In this document: piece after piece, positions 34,601 to 41,761 of the stretch
Layout of the letters: every line of letters starts with the position of its first letter
Numbering within the stretch: position 1 is the first letter of the stretch
Assembly (NCBI RefSeq): GCF_013003915.1
Contig: NZ_JABAIV010000010.1
Coordinates: 62,001 to 126,000 of the forward strand
Reading direction: 5' to 3'
Length of the DNA: 64,000 nucleotides
Origin: Telluria aromaticivorans
GTDB lineage: Bacteria; Pseudomonadota; Gammaproteobacteria; Burkholderiales; Burkholderiaceae_D
Position numbers and translations under genes: made by a program
Notes under the pieces: model-generated
Told to the model about the DNA's origin: nothing
Databases searched by the model: none
What the model saw: the letters and a program-made list of their open reading frames with translations, nothing else

Positions 34601-35056
34601 GACCTGGCCGCGCCGCTGTCGACCACCACCGAGATCAACCTGCACGTGCCGGCCCTGCTGCCGTCCGACTACTGCGGCGATGTGCACGAACGCCTGTCGA
34701 TCTACAAGCGCCTGGCCAATTGCGAAAGCCAGGACAAGATCGACGGCATGCAGGAAGAACTGATCGACCGCTTCGGCAAGCTGCCGGAGCCGGTGAAGGC
34801 GCTGATCGAGACCCACCGCCTGCGCATCGCGGCCAAGTCGGTCGGCATCGTCAAGATCGATGCCCACGGCGAAGCGGCCAACCTGCAGTTCATGGTAAAG
34901 CCGCCGATCGACCCGATCAGGATCATCACGCTGATCCAGAAGAACCGCCACATCAAGCTGGCCGGCCAGGACAAGCTGCGCATCACCGCCAGCATGCCGG
35001 ACCTGTCCGCGCGCGTAACGCAACTGAAACAGACCATCAAACAACTGCTTGCCTAG
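31610..35056 (+). CDS. mfd: Transcription-repair coupling factor
   Basis: A 1,148-residue DNA translocase that removes RNA polymerase stalled at lesions and recruits UvrA. The UvrB-like N-terminal part is visible (GSSDSYALATAALALKAKGQ, RLATLHEI), the CarD-like RNA-polymerase-interaction domain lies near residues 470-560 (IGDPVVHINHGIGRYMGL), and the RecG-like SF2 motor follows with Walker A GDVGFGKTEVALRAAF, the DEEH box VIIDEEHRFGVRQKE, TATPIPRTLGMAL and the TRG-like QLRGRVGRSHHQAYAYL. The C-terminal UvrA-masking domain ends the protein. Length equals E. coli Mfd. serB follows 15 bases later. Confidence 0.97.
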   Translation: MPFDLQKTLPKPGTRFALPNLHGSSDSYALATAALALKAKGQMLTVIVANASDGQRLLDEIPWFADGKLACHLLPDWETLPYDAFSPHQDLVSERLATLHEIRNGQCDVLIVPATTALLRLAPPSFLAAYTFFFRQGERLDEARLKAQLTLAGYSHVSQVMSPGEYSVRGGLIDLFPMGSVLPYRLDLFGDEIETIRTFDADTQRSLYPVKEVRLLPGREFPMDEAARTAFRGRWRERFEGDPSRSPIYKDIGSGIASAGIEYYLPLFFEETANLFDYLPKEATLALVGDIEAAIGRFWVDTESRYKFLKSDRERPLLEPRELFLGAEQFFTCAKPHGRWTISRDPALPASELSAPIPDISVNRRLDDPLASLRAFLQASSARVMICADSAGRRETLQQYFHEYGLELAPVEGFEGLRATEATLALGVAPLQAGFELTESQAGRMVFITETELYAGSGRRAGKKKQEATSQVESMVRDLSELKIGDPVVHINHGIGRYMGLMSMNLGEGETEFLHLEYAKETTLYVPVSQLHVISRYSGSSPEDAPLHSLGSAQWEKAKRKAAEQVRDTAAELLNLYARRAARQGHAFEYSSTDYENFAGSFGFDETPDQAEAIHNVIKDMTSGRPMDRLVCGDVGFGKTEVALRAAFIAVMGGKQVAILAPTTLLAEQHAQTFADRFADWPVKIAELSRFRTGKEINNAIKGMADGTLDIVIGTHKLLSPDVKFTRLGLVIIDEEHRFGVRQKETLKALRAEVDVLTLTATPIPRTLGMALEGLRDFSIIATAPQKRLAIKTFVRSEDGSVIREACLRELKRGGQIYFLHNEVETIENRRATLQELLPEARIGVAHGQMHERDLEKVMRDFVAQRFNILLCTTIIETGIDVPTANTIIMHRADRFGLAQLHQLRGRVGRSHHQAYAYLLVSDVMTLTKQAQRRLDAIQAMEELGSGFYLAMHDLEIRGAGEVLGENQSGEMLEIGFQLYSDMLNEAVRSLKAGKEPDLAAPLSTTTEINLHVPALLPSDYCGDVHERLSIYKRLANCESQDKIDGMQEELIDRFGKLPEPVKALIETHRLRIAAKSVGIVKIDAHGEAANLQFMVKPPIDPIRIITLIQKNRHIKLAGQDKLRITASMPDLSARVTQLKQTIKQLLA

Positions 35057-35071
35057 CCGATCGACCACTCC

Positions 35072-35926
35072 ATGACCATGACATTGGTACTCCAGGGGCC
35101 GCAGGCCCCGCTCGAAACGCTCGAACGCCTCGCGCAACTGGCCGGGGCAGCGCGCGTTGTGCAGGTCGATGGCCACGCCCTGCGCTGCGAAGACGTCGCG
35201 TTTTCCGCGCAGGTAAAGCAGGACATCGAAGCCGCCGCCTTCGCGGCCGGGGTCGACGCCTGCTTCATCGAAGCCGGGCGTTCGCTCGGGGACTTCGGCC
35301 TGGTGGCGATGGACATGGACTCGACCCTGATCACCATCGAATGCATCGACGAGATCGCCGACATGCAGGGACTGAAACCGCAGGTGTCCGAGATCACCGA
35401 GGCGGCGATGCGCGGCGAGCTCGATTTCTCCGCCAGCCTGGCGCGCCGCGTGGCGCTGCTCGAAGGACTCGATGCTTCGGCCCTGCAGCGCGTCTACGAC
35501 GAGCGCCTGCGCATCTCGCCCGGCGGCGAGGCGATGCTGGAAGCGGTGCGCGCGGCCGGACTGAAGACGCTGCTGGTCTCGGGCGGCTTCACCTTCTTTA
35601 CGGATCGCCTGAAAGAGCGCCTGGCGCTCGACTACACCCACGCCAACGTGCTCGAAGTGGCGAACGGCAAGCTGACCGGCCGCGTGCTGGGCGGGATCGT
35701 CGATGCGGAAGAGAAAATGCGCACCGTGCAGCGCGTGTGCGCCGGCCTGGGCATCGATGCGCGCCAGGCCATCGTGATGGGTGACGGCGCCAACGACCTC
35801 AGGATGATGGGCATCGCCGGCCTGTCGGTGGCCTTCCGCGCCAAGCCGGTGGTGCGCAGCCAGGCCAATGTGGCGCTGAATTTCTCGGGCCTCGACGGCC
35901 TGCTCACCATCCTTTCGCAGGCCTAG
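35072..35926 (+). CDS. serB: Phosphoserine phosphatase
   Basis: A 284-residue HAD phosphatase catalysing the last step of serine synthesis (phosphoserine to serine). HAD motif I is MDMDSTLITIECIDEIADM; motif II lies in LLVSGGFTFFTDRL; motif III/IV are the Lys before VQRVC and VMGDGANDLRMM. An N-terminal ACT-like region of about 80 residues precedes the catalytic domain, as in many proteobacterial SerB proteins. It lies 15 bases after mfd and probably shares its transcript. The second ATG (codon 3) is a possible alternative start. Confidence 0.95.
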   Translation: MTMTLVLQGPQAPLETLERLAQLAGAARVVQVDGHALRCEDVAFSAQVKQDIEAAAFAAGVDACFIEAGRSLGDFGLVAMDMDSTLITIECIDEIADMQGLKPQVSEITEAAMRGELDFSASLARRVALLEGLDASALQRVYDERLRISPGGEAMLEAVRAAGLKTLLVSGGFTFFTDRLKERLALDYTHANVLEVANGKLTGRVLGGIVDAEEKMRTVQRVCAGLGIDARQAIVMGDGANDLRMMGIAGLSVAFRAKPVVRSQANVALNFSGLDGLLTILSQA

Positions 35927-36156
35927 GCAGCTCCATTCACAGGCCGCTGCATCCGTCACCGTTCTTCGCATCAGGGCTTTCAGGACATTGCCCTGAACTG
36001 AAGGAAACACGGCGCGCAATTTGGCAATCTAGGGAGACAGAAAGAGCTCAGACGCAGCGCAAACCTCGTGCGGCGCACGATTGGACGCGCCCCGCTGGTG
36101 GGCTATGTTGACGGTGCGGCCGCGTCGCGGTCGCATCCAATCGACAGGAGCCTGCC

Positions 36157-37479
36157 ATGACTAACCCGGCCTTCCGCGCGTCGTCGCCTATCCCTCCCGA
36201 CGCCCGCCTCCAGACGCGCATCGATGGTGCGGCGCTGGACCCGAGCCGTCGACGCGTACTCCTCGGCGTGCCGGCGCTGGCGGGCGCACTCGCCCTCGCG
36301 CCCTCGTCTGTTTCCGCGCAGTCCTGGCGTTCTGAAGGCTGGTGCGCAACCTGGGGCTGCGCCCCGGCCGGGCCGCCGCCCTCGAGCAGCACCATGAGTT
36401 TCAGCGGCCAGACCGTGCGCCTGATCGTCCGCGCCAGCATCGGCGGCAACCGGGTCCGGGTCAGGCTGTCGAACGAAATGGGCAGCACCCCGCTGACGAT
36501 CGGTTCGGCCCAGATCGGCCGGCGCAACAGCGGTGTTGCCGTGGTGGCCGGGTCGAACCACCCGCTCACCTTCGGCGGCCGCACCTCGATTACGATCCCG
36601 GCCGGATCGCCCGTGCTGTCGGACCCGGTGTTCATGCAGGTCACGCCGTTTGCCGACCTGGCGATCAGCCTGTACTTCCCCTCCACCGCCAGCGGCACCA
36701 CCATCCACCGCGATGCCTGGCAAGCCAGCTACGTGTCCACCACCGGCAACTTCGCTGCCAGCACCGCGTTCACGGTCGGGCGCACCATCGCGTCCTGGCC
36801 CTTCCTCACCGAGGTCGACGTCGACGGCGGCGCGCCCTCCATCGTCGCGCTCGGCGATTCGGTCACGGACGGCCAGGGCAGTTCGACCAACCTGAACCGG
36901 CGCTGGCCCGACTACCTGGCGCGCCGCGTGCAGGCGGAACTCGGCTCACTCGGACGCATCGGCGTGGCGAACCGCGGGATTGCCGGCAACCGCCTGCTGG
37001 CGGACGACCCGAATTTCCTGCTGCCGGGGCGCGAGCTGCTGGAGCGCTTCGATCGCGACGTGCTGGCCACTGCCGGAGTGCGGGCCGTGATCATGCTCAT
37101 CGGGATCAACGACATCGTCTACAGTTCCGGCTCCACCTTGGTGAGGGTGGAAGACCTGGTCGGCGGCTACCGCCAGCTGATCGCGCGCGCCCACGCGCGC
37201 GGCGTCGCCATGTTCGGGGCCACCATGCCGCCGATGAACGGCTTCGTCTACTACAACGCGGCGCGCGAAGCGGTGCGAATCGGCACCAACAACTGGCTGC
37301 GCTCATCGAACGAATTCGATGCGGTGATCGACTGGGACCTGGCGCTGCGCGACCCCGACGCGCCGGACCGCCTGAACCCCGCCTTCAACAGCCGCGACTG
37401 GCTGCACCCGAACGATGCGGGCTACCAGGCCATGGCCGGCGCCGTGCCGCTGGACGAGCTGGCGAACTTCATCGTCTGA
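36157..37479 (+). CDS. Exported SGNH/GDSL-type esterase
   Basis: A 440-residue hydrolase with a Tat-like leader: DPSRRRVLLGVPALAGALAL followed by a VSAQ cleavage-type site. The SGNH blocks are block I ALGDSVTDGQGSS (nucleophile Ser), block II NRGIAGNRLL, block III MLIGINDIVYSS and block V DWLHPNDAGYQAM (catalytic Asp and His). The N-terminal 180 residues form a beta-rich domain typical of bacterial GDSL lipases of this length. It should be a serine ester hydrolase; substrate unknown. The upstream region (35927-36156) shows no terminator or promoter I can support. Confidence 0.85.
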   Translation: MTNPAFRASSPIPPDARLQTRIDGAALDPSRRRVLLGVPALAGALALAPSSVSAQSWRSEGWCATWGCAPAGPPPSSSTMSFSGQTVRLIVRASIGGNRVRVRLSNEMGSTPLTIGSAQIGRRNSGVAVVAGSNHPLTFGGRTSITIPAGSPVLSDPVFMQVTPFADLAISLYFPSTASGTTIHRDAWQASYVSTTGNFAASTAFTVGRTIASWPFLTEVDVDGGAPSIVALGDSVTDGQGSSTNLNRRWPDYLARRVQAELGSLGRIGVANRGIAGNRLLADDPNFLLPGRELLERFDRDVLATAGVRAVIMLIGINDIVYSSGSTLVRVEDLVGGYRQLIARAHARGVAMFGATMPPMNGFVYYNAAREAVRIGTNNWLRSSNEFDAVIDWDLALRDPDAPDRLNPAFNSRDWLHPNDAGYQAMAGAVPLDELANFIV

Positions 37480-37591
37480 CGGCGGGCGCGCGGCGCGGTG
37501 CTTCCGGTCGCGCGCGGTGTGTAACACTCTGTAATAGCGCGCGGCACATCTGGGCGAAGTTTTTTATCATGGAGGAATCAGGAGGACCGCC

Positions 37592-38041
37592 ATGAAAAAA
37601 CTCATCTTTATTACCGCAGCGCTGGCCGTGCTGGCCGGCTGCGCCGCGCCGGGACCGAACCCGTACGGCAGCCGTAGCTATGGCCAGCCTGCCGATCCCG
37701 GCCAGTGGCAAGTCGTGTCGGTGACGCCGGTACCGGTCGGTACCGGCGCCCGCGCCGCCGCAGCCGGCGAGACCGGCACCACCTACAGCAGCGCACCGGT
37801 GTATGCCCAGCGCGCACCGGTGTATGGCGCGCAGCCGGTGTATGGAGCTCAACCAGTGTACGGCGCCAACCCGGTGTATGTGCCGCAGCCGGTGTACGTG
37901 CCCGAACCGGTGTACCAGCCGCGCTATTACTACCCGCCGGTCTCGATCGGCCTCGGCTTCAACTTCGGGCGCGGCTGGGGACACCATCGCGGCTGGGGCG
38001 GCCATATCGGGACCCGCTTCCCCTTCCATTACCGCCGTTGA
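37592..38041 (+). CDS. Small lipoprotein with Pro-Val-Tyr repeats
   Basis: A 149-residue predicted lipoprotein: signal MKKLIFITAALAVLAGC with lipobox LAGC. The middle carries seven or so short repeats of the type APVYAQ, QPVYGA, NPVYVP, EPVYQP, then a Tyr-rich YYYPPV and a Gly/Trp/His-rich end (FGRGWGHHRGWGGHIGTRF). AGGAGGACCGCC precedes the ATG at 37592. No known function; composition suggests an envelope protein. It has its own terminator. Confidence 0.8.
   Translation: MKKLIFITAALAVLAGCAAPGPNPYGSRSYGQPADPGQWQVVSVTPVPVGTGARAAAAGETGTTYSSAPVYAQRAPVYGAQPVYGAQPVYGANPVYVPQPVYVPEPVYQPRYYYPPVSIGLGFNFGRGWGHHRGWGGHIGTRFPFHYRR
37800..37917 (+). repeat. Short in-gene repeats encoding (Q/A/N)PVY units
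   Basis: About seven imperfect copies of an 18-base unit built around CCGGTGTATGG or CCGGTGTACG, in frame inside the lipoprotein gene. Confidence 0.7.
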
Positions 38042-38048
38042 TGCGGCG

Positions 38049-38075
38049 AGGCCGGCAATTGCCGGCCTTTTTTTT
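38049..38075 (+). terminator. Rho-independent terminator after the lipoprotein gene
   Basis: AGGCCGGCAATTGCCGGCCT is a near-perfect palindrome followed by eight T. Confidence 0.9.
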
Positions 38076-38112
38076 CGTCCGTACCGCGGCTAAATGACCC
38101 CTCAGTGCCCGG

Positions 38113-38499
38113 TCAGTGCCCATGCGAGCGTTCGTAATCGTCCGCTTCAGCCTTGTTGGCATGGACGATGCCGTCAGGGTGCTCCGGCGGGGTGTACAAG
38201 GTGTACAGGCGCATCGGCTCCCTGCTGGAAGTATTGATGACATTGTGCTCGGTGCCGGCCGGGATCACGACCGCGACGCCGTCTTCCAGCGCGTGCTTCT
38301 CGCCGTCCAGGATCGCCACGCCCTGGCCCGCTTCCACGCGGATGAACTGGTCATGGCCTTCGTGGTGCTCCATCCCGATTTCTTCGCCAGGCTGCAAGGT
38401 CATGATGACAAGCTGGCTGCGCTGGGTGGTATAAAGCACCTCGCGGAAATTGTTGCCGGCGAGGGTCTTCTGTTCGATATTGATGCTATAGCCCGACAT
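38113..38499 (-). CDS. Single-domain cupin protein
   Basis: A 128-residue cupin. Motif 1 is GEEIGMEHHEGHDQFIRVEAG, broken here for length at MEHHEGHDQFIRV, and contributes two His and a Glu-like position; motif 2 is IPAGTEHNVINT with the third His. The fold should bind one metal ion. Similar stand-alone cupins are annotated as mannose-6-phosphate isomerase-like, but the role is open. It converges with the lipoprotein gene across a terminator. Confidence 0.85.
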   Translation of the reverse strand: MSGYSINIEQKTLAGNNFREVLYTTQRSQLVIMTLQPGEEIGMEHHEGHDQFIRVEAGQGVAILDGEKHALEDGVAVVIPAGTEHNVINTSSREPMRLYTLYTPPEHPDGIVHANKAEADDYERSHGH

Positions 38500-38598
38500 T
38501 ATTGTGCTCCCAATGGTTCAAGGTATACGACGAGCGCCGCGTCGTGCTGATTTTATAAGAACGGGGGGGAACGCGTGGGCTGGGCCCGGACCGTGTGC

Positions 38599-39024
38599 TC
38601 AGCCGGGACGGGACGCGCCGAACAGGTCGTGCGCATCGAGCAGCGCATAGGCGATCTCGGGACGCCCGTTGAGGCAGCGCCTGACCGCCGCCGGCACGTT
38701 CTGACGCGTCTTCTTGCACAGCCCCGGCTTATCTTCCAGCACGACGATGATGCCGCGCACGGTGCGCACCTCGTTCGGTCCCGGCTCGATGCGCAGCTCG
38801 GCGCCCAGGTTCTTGTGGATGAGCGCCTGCACGTGGCGCAGGTCGTCATAGGTCTCGATGCGCTCGATGCGTTCGATCAGTTTCTGTTCCTGCAGGCGCG
38901 TCAGGGCCAGCGGGCGCTGGTCGGCCTGCGGGTCGGCCAGCACGCGGTCGCGGCCGCACACGCAGGCGCCCGGCGGGCACTGAGTGCGGATGGGAAAAGC
39001 CGGTGGTGAAACGGGATCGGTCAC
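38599..39024 (-). CDS. Conserved-looking hypothetical protein with N-terminal Cys cluster
   Basis: A 141-residue protein I do not recognise. The N-terminus contains TQCPPGACVCGRDRVLADP, a C-x4-C-x-C cluster that could bind a metal or Fe-S cluster. The rest is alpha/beta: a basic/acidic helix (LTRLQEQKLIERIERIETYD), DDLRHVQALIHKNLGAELRI, a strand GIIVVLEDKPGLC and KKTRQNVPAAVRRCLNGRPE. Two more cysteines occur in the second half. It ends four bases from the next upstream gene end on the same strand (Mut7-C gene stops at 39029), so it is probably the last gene of a DUF72/Mut7-C operon. Confidence 0.6.
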   Translation of the reverse strand: MTDPVSPPAFPIRTQCPPGACVCGRDRVLADPQADQRPLALTRLQEQKLIERIERIETYDDLRHVQALIHKNLGAELRIEPGPNEVRTVRGIIVVLEDKPGLCKKTRQNVPAAVRRCLNGRPEIAYALLDAHDLFGASRPG

Positions 39025-39028
39025 GCTG

Positions 39029-39832
39029 TCAACAATGAGGGCCTAAGGTCGGGGAGCCGGGAGCCGGGCAGCCGGGAGTTGCGGCCAATTCTACATCAGC
39101 GCCCAGGCCGCCGAGCAGGCTGCGCATGCGCTCGTAGTGCGAGCCCTTCCAGTAGACACGGCCACAGGCGTCGCAGGTGGTGAACTCGTCGCGGGTGGCC
39201 GCCACCCGCGGCGGCAAGCGCTGCAGCACCTCTTCAATGGCGGCCGCGCGCAAGGGCAGGTTGCAGTGCAGGCAAAGCGAAAACGCACGTACCCCGCCGC
39301 CCAGCCGCAAGCGGGAAAATAGTTCTCGCAGCTGCCCCGGCGGGTCGATCGCGTGGACATAGCAACCGAGTTCCACCGTGCGGCGCTTGAGCAGTTCGCG
39401 GTCGCGCGTCAGCAGCACGCGGCCTTCTTCGCGCGCGATCCGCTCGATCTCCTGATCATGGAAGCCGTTGTCGTACAGGGTGTCGTAGCCGGCCATGCGC
39501 AGCAGCCGCGCCAGGCCGCCCAGGTGGGCATCGGCCACGAAATGCAGGCGCCGCGCGGGCCATGTACGCAGCCGCTGCAGCGGCTGCACGTCGAGCGTAC
39601 CGAAGGCCGGATACACGGAAACGCGGTCGGCCTCGCGCAGGATGTGGTCGAAGCCTCCGGATTCGCCGTTGACCAGCATCAGCTCGACCTCGGTATGCGG
39701 CACGCCAAGCGCCTCGATCATGTGCTTGGTGGTGGCGTCGCGCGCGCATGCCACCGTGATGTCGCGGCCACGTCGCCCGCGCGGCAGGAAGTCGTTCAGC
39801 CCGTCGTAGAAACGAAAGGTGGCGCTCACCAT
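39029..39832 (-). CDS. Mut7-C RNase domain protein with ubiquitin-like N-terminus
   Basis: A 267-residue protein. Residues 1-85 form a ubiquitin/ThiS-like domain (FRFYDGLNDFLPRGRRGRDI, then ELMLVNGESGGFDHILREAD). From residue 90 the Mut7-C PIN-like RNase domain follows: FVADAHLGGLARLLRMAGYD, REEGRVLLTRDRELLKRR, with conserved acidic residues, and a C-terminal zinc ribbon: LCLHCNLPL and TTCDACGRVYWKGSHYERM. The family is a predicted nuclease; no substrate is established. Its ATG overlaps the end of the DUF72 gene by seven bases on the same strand. Confidence 0.85.
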   Translation of the reverse strand: MVSATFRFYDGLNDFLPRGRRGRDITVACARDATTKHMIEALGVPHTEVELMLVNGESGGFDHILREADRVSVYPAFGTLDVQPLQRLRTWPARRLHFVADAHLGGLARLLRMAGYDTLYDNGFHDQEIERIAREEGRVLLTRDRELLKRRTVELGCYVHAIDPPGQLRELFSRLRLGGGVRAFSLCLHCNLPLRAAAIEEVLQRLPPRVAATRDEFTTCDACGRVYWKGSHYERMRSLLGGLGADVELAATPGCPAPGSPTLGPHC

Positions 39833-40614
39833 GGCGGGTTCCGGATGGCCTCCTCGTCGAGCTGCAGCCCCGCCGGGCCGTGCACCAGTTCCAGTGCGTT
39901 GGCGGTCGCCTCGCCGGACGCCGTATTGTCGAAGATGCACCAGCAGGTGCTGCCGGCGGCGGCGCGTTGCGCCAGGGCGCGCCGTACCGACTCGACGTAT
40001 TCCGGCGTGTAGCGCGAATAGTAGATGCGCGGTGTGCCATGCAGGCGCACGTAAACCGCATCGCTGCTGGTCGGCACGTGCGGGCCCGGCTGGCCGGCCG
40101 CCGGGTCGGCGATCACGCGCGTCACGCGGCTCTCGAGCAGCAGCTCGGTGGCCGCCTCCGAGAACCAGCCCGGATGGCGCGCCTCGAAGGCGACGCTGCA
40201 GCCGAAGATCCCGTGTAGCTGGCGGAAGAACTCGCGCGCGGTCTCGTCGACGAAGCCGAACTTGGGCGGCAGCTGCACCAGCAGGCAGCCCAGCTTCTCG
40301 CCCAGCTCTCCCGCCTCGGACGCGAACTGCACGAGCTGCTCCTCGACATTCTCCATGCGCGCATCGTGCGTGATCGCGCGCGGCACCTTGACCGCGAAGC
40401 GGAAATCCTCGGGCACGCAGTCGGCCCATTTGGCGTAGGTGGCCGGGCGGTGCGGCCGGTAGAAGGACGAGTTGATCTCCACCGCCGGGAATACGGCGGC
40501 GTAGCGCTCCAGGTGGCTGCCCGCTTCGGGGAAGGAGCCGGCCGAGGCCTTGGGCAGGCTCCAGCCTGCGCAGCCGGCCAGCAGGCGCGGGGTCGAGAAA
40601 TCGTGTTTCGTCAT
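39826..40614 (-). CDS. DUF72 family protein
   Basis: A 262-residue TIM-barrel-like protein of the DUF72 (YecE-like) family: LLAGCAGWSLPK, AVEINSSFYRPHRPATYAKW, FRFAVKVPRAITHDARM, LGCLLVQLPPKFGFVDETAR, VAFEARHPGWF and YVRLHGTPRIYYSRYTPEYV are all characteristic. The start was set at the ATG at 40614; an upstream TTG at 40626 is less likely. Function is not established. It probably leads an operon with the Mut7-C and Cys-cluster genes and is divergent from trxC. Confidence 0.88.
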   Translation of the reverse strand: MTKHDFSTPRLLAGCAGWSLPKASAGSFPEAGSHLERYAAVFPAVEINSSFYRPHRPATYAKWADCVPEDFRFAVKVPRAITHDARMENVEEQLVQFASEAGELGEKLGCLLVQLPPKFGFVDETAREFFRQLHGIFGCSVAFEARHPGWFSEAATELLLESRVTRVIADPAAGQPGPHVPTSSDAVYVRLHGTPRIYYSRYTPEYVESVRRALAQRAAAGSTCWCIFDNTASGEATANALELVHGPAGLQLDEEAIRNPPW

Positions 40615-40712
40615 GTGGGTGTTCAAAGTGACAATGCGCTGATTCTAAGAGTTACCCCGCCGGCGCGGCGCATGGCTGGCCACGGCAGACTGCGGCAAAC
40701 CGGCGATCGGCT

Positions 40713-40718
40713 TAGAAT
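40713..40718 (+). promoter_or_regulatory. Candidate -10 box for trxC
   Basis: TAGAAT 33 bases before the trxC ATG, in the short divergent region. Confidence 0.4.
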
Positions 40719-40750
40719 AATCGCACTGCCACAGAACGAAGGAGTACCCG

Positions 40751-41194
40751 ATGAGTGACCCGATCCATGTCGTCTGCCCCCAGTGCGACGCCGTCAACCG
40801 CCTGGCCCAGCAGCGGCTGCGCGATGCGCCGGTCTGCGGCAAATGCGCGCAGGCGCTGTTTGCAGGCCAGCCGCTCGAGGTCGACAGTGCCCGGTTCACG
40901 AAACACGTCGCGCGCAACGACCTGCCGGTGCTGGTCGATTTCTGGGCCCCGTGGTGCGGGCCGTGCAAGATGATGGCGCCCCACTTTGCCCAGGCGGCCG
41001 CGCAGCTCGAGCCGGCGGTGCGGCTGCTGAAGGTGGATACGGAGCGCCACCAGGAACTGTCGGCGCGCTTCGCGATCCGCAGCATCCCGACCATCGCACT
41101 GTTCAGGGGCGGCAGCGAAATCGCGCGCCAGGCCGGGGCGATGGATGCCAGGGGCATCGCCGCCTGGGTGCAGGCACAACTGCCCCACGGCTAG
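40751..41194 (+). CDS. trxC: Thioredoxin 2 with N-terminal zinc finger
   Basis: A 147-residue oxidoreductase reducing protein disulfides in the cytoplasm. The N-terminal zinc-binding motif is VVCPQCDAVNRL with the second pair in VCGKCAQALF, which distinguishes TrxC from TrxA. The thioredoxin domain has the active site DFWAPWCGPCKMMAP and the cis-Pro loop RSIPTIALF. In many bacteria trxC is induced by oxidative stress. An AAGGAG ribosome site precedes the ATG at 40751. Confidence 0.95.
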   Translation: MSDPIHVVCPQCDAVNRLAQQRLRDAPVCGKCAQALFAGQPLEVDSARFTKHVARNDLPVLVDFWAPWCGPCKMMAPHFAQAAAQLEPAVRLLKVDTERHQELSARFAIRSIPTIALFRGGSEIARQAGAMDARGIAAWVQAQLPHG

Positions 41195-41271
41195 CGCTCT
41201 TGGGTTATCATTCGAGCAACTGCAGGCCAGCTCGCCCACGGTTCTTACTTACTTTTTAACCGGAGAACGCA

Positions 41272-41634
41272 ATGTCCCAGCAACTCGTCCTGGACCGCAA
41301 CGTGGAGGATGCCAAGCAGTTCGCACGCATCCTGTACATCGCGCACGCCCTCACCTTCTTCTTCTCGGTCGGCACCCTGTCGATCCTGGTGCTGATCGTG
41401 AACTACGTCAAGCGCCCCGACACCCATGGCACGATCGTCTATTCGCACCACACCTGGATGATTCGTTCCTTCTGGTGGTACCTGGTGTGGATGGTCGCGG
41501 GCGGTGTCCTGTGGGTCACCCTGATCGGCATCCCGATCGCGATGGTGATCTGGGCCCTGGCCTGGCTGTGGATGGCCTACCGCATCATCCGCGGCTTCCT
41601 CGACCTGAACAGCAACAAGCCGATGCCGGTGTAA
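41272..41634 (+). CDS. Small DUF4870-like membrane protein
   Basis: A 120-residue protein with three membrane helices (about residues 20-45, 66-85, 84-105) and the loop GTIVYSHHTWMIRSFWWY, a pattern similar to DUF4870 proteins, which have a conserved histidine/arginine loop before an aromatic helix. CGGAGAACGCA lies before the ATG at 41272. Function unknown. The gene is followed by a strong bidirectional terminator facing the giant adhesin gene. Confidence 0.7.
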   Translation: MSQQLVLDRNVEDAKQFARILYIAHALTFFFSVGTLSILVLIVNYVKRPDTHGTIVYSHHTWMIRSFWWYLVWMVAGGVLWVTLIGIPIAMVIWALAWLWMAYRIIRGFLDLNSNKPMPV

Positions 41635-41664
41635 GGCAGCAGATCGTCAAGCACGCGCCAAAAG

Positions 41665-41712
41665 AACGGGCGCGTCATCCAGGCAATGAACCTGGGTGAC
41701 GCGCCCGTTTTT
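41665..41712. terminator. Bidirectional terminator between the membrane protein and adhesin genes
   Basis: ACGGGCGCGTCATCCAGG pairs with CCTGGGTGACGCGCCCGT (one mismatch) around CAATGAA, with T tract to the right and A-rich sequence to the left. Confidence 0.85.
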
Positions 41713-41761
41713 CGTCAGGCTTGCCGCGACAGCCAGCCCGGAAACCGGACCGGCCCTGTGC

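Noticed and set aside
31607..36019. Minus-strand frame of 1,470 codons across mfd and serB
   Set aside because: Antisense shadow; mfd and serB on the plus strand have complete family motifs and normal codon use.
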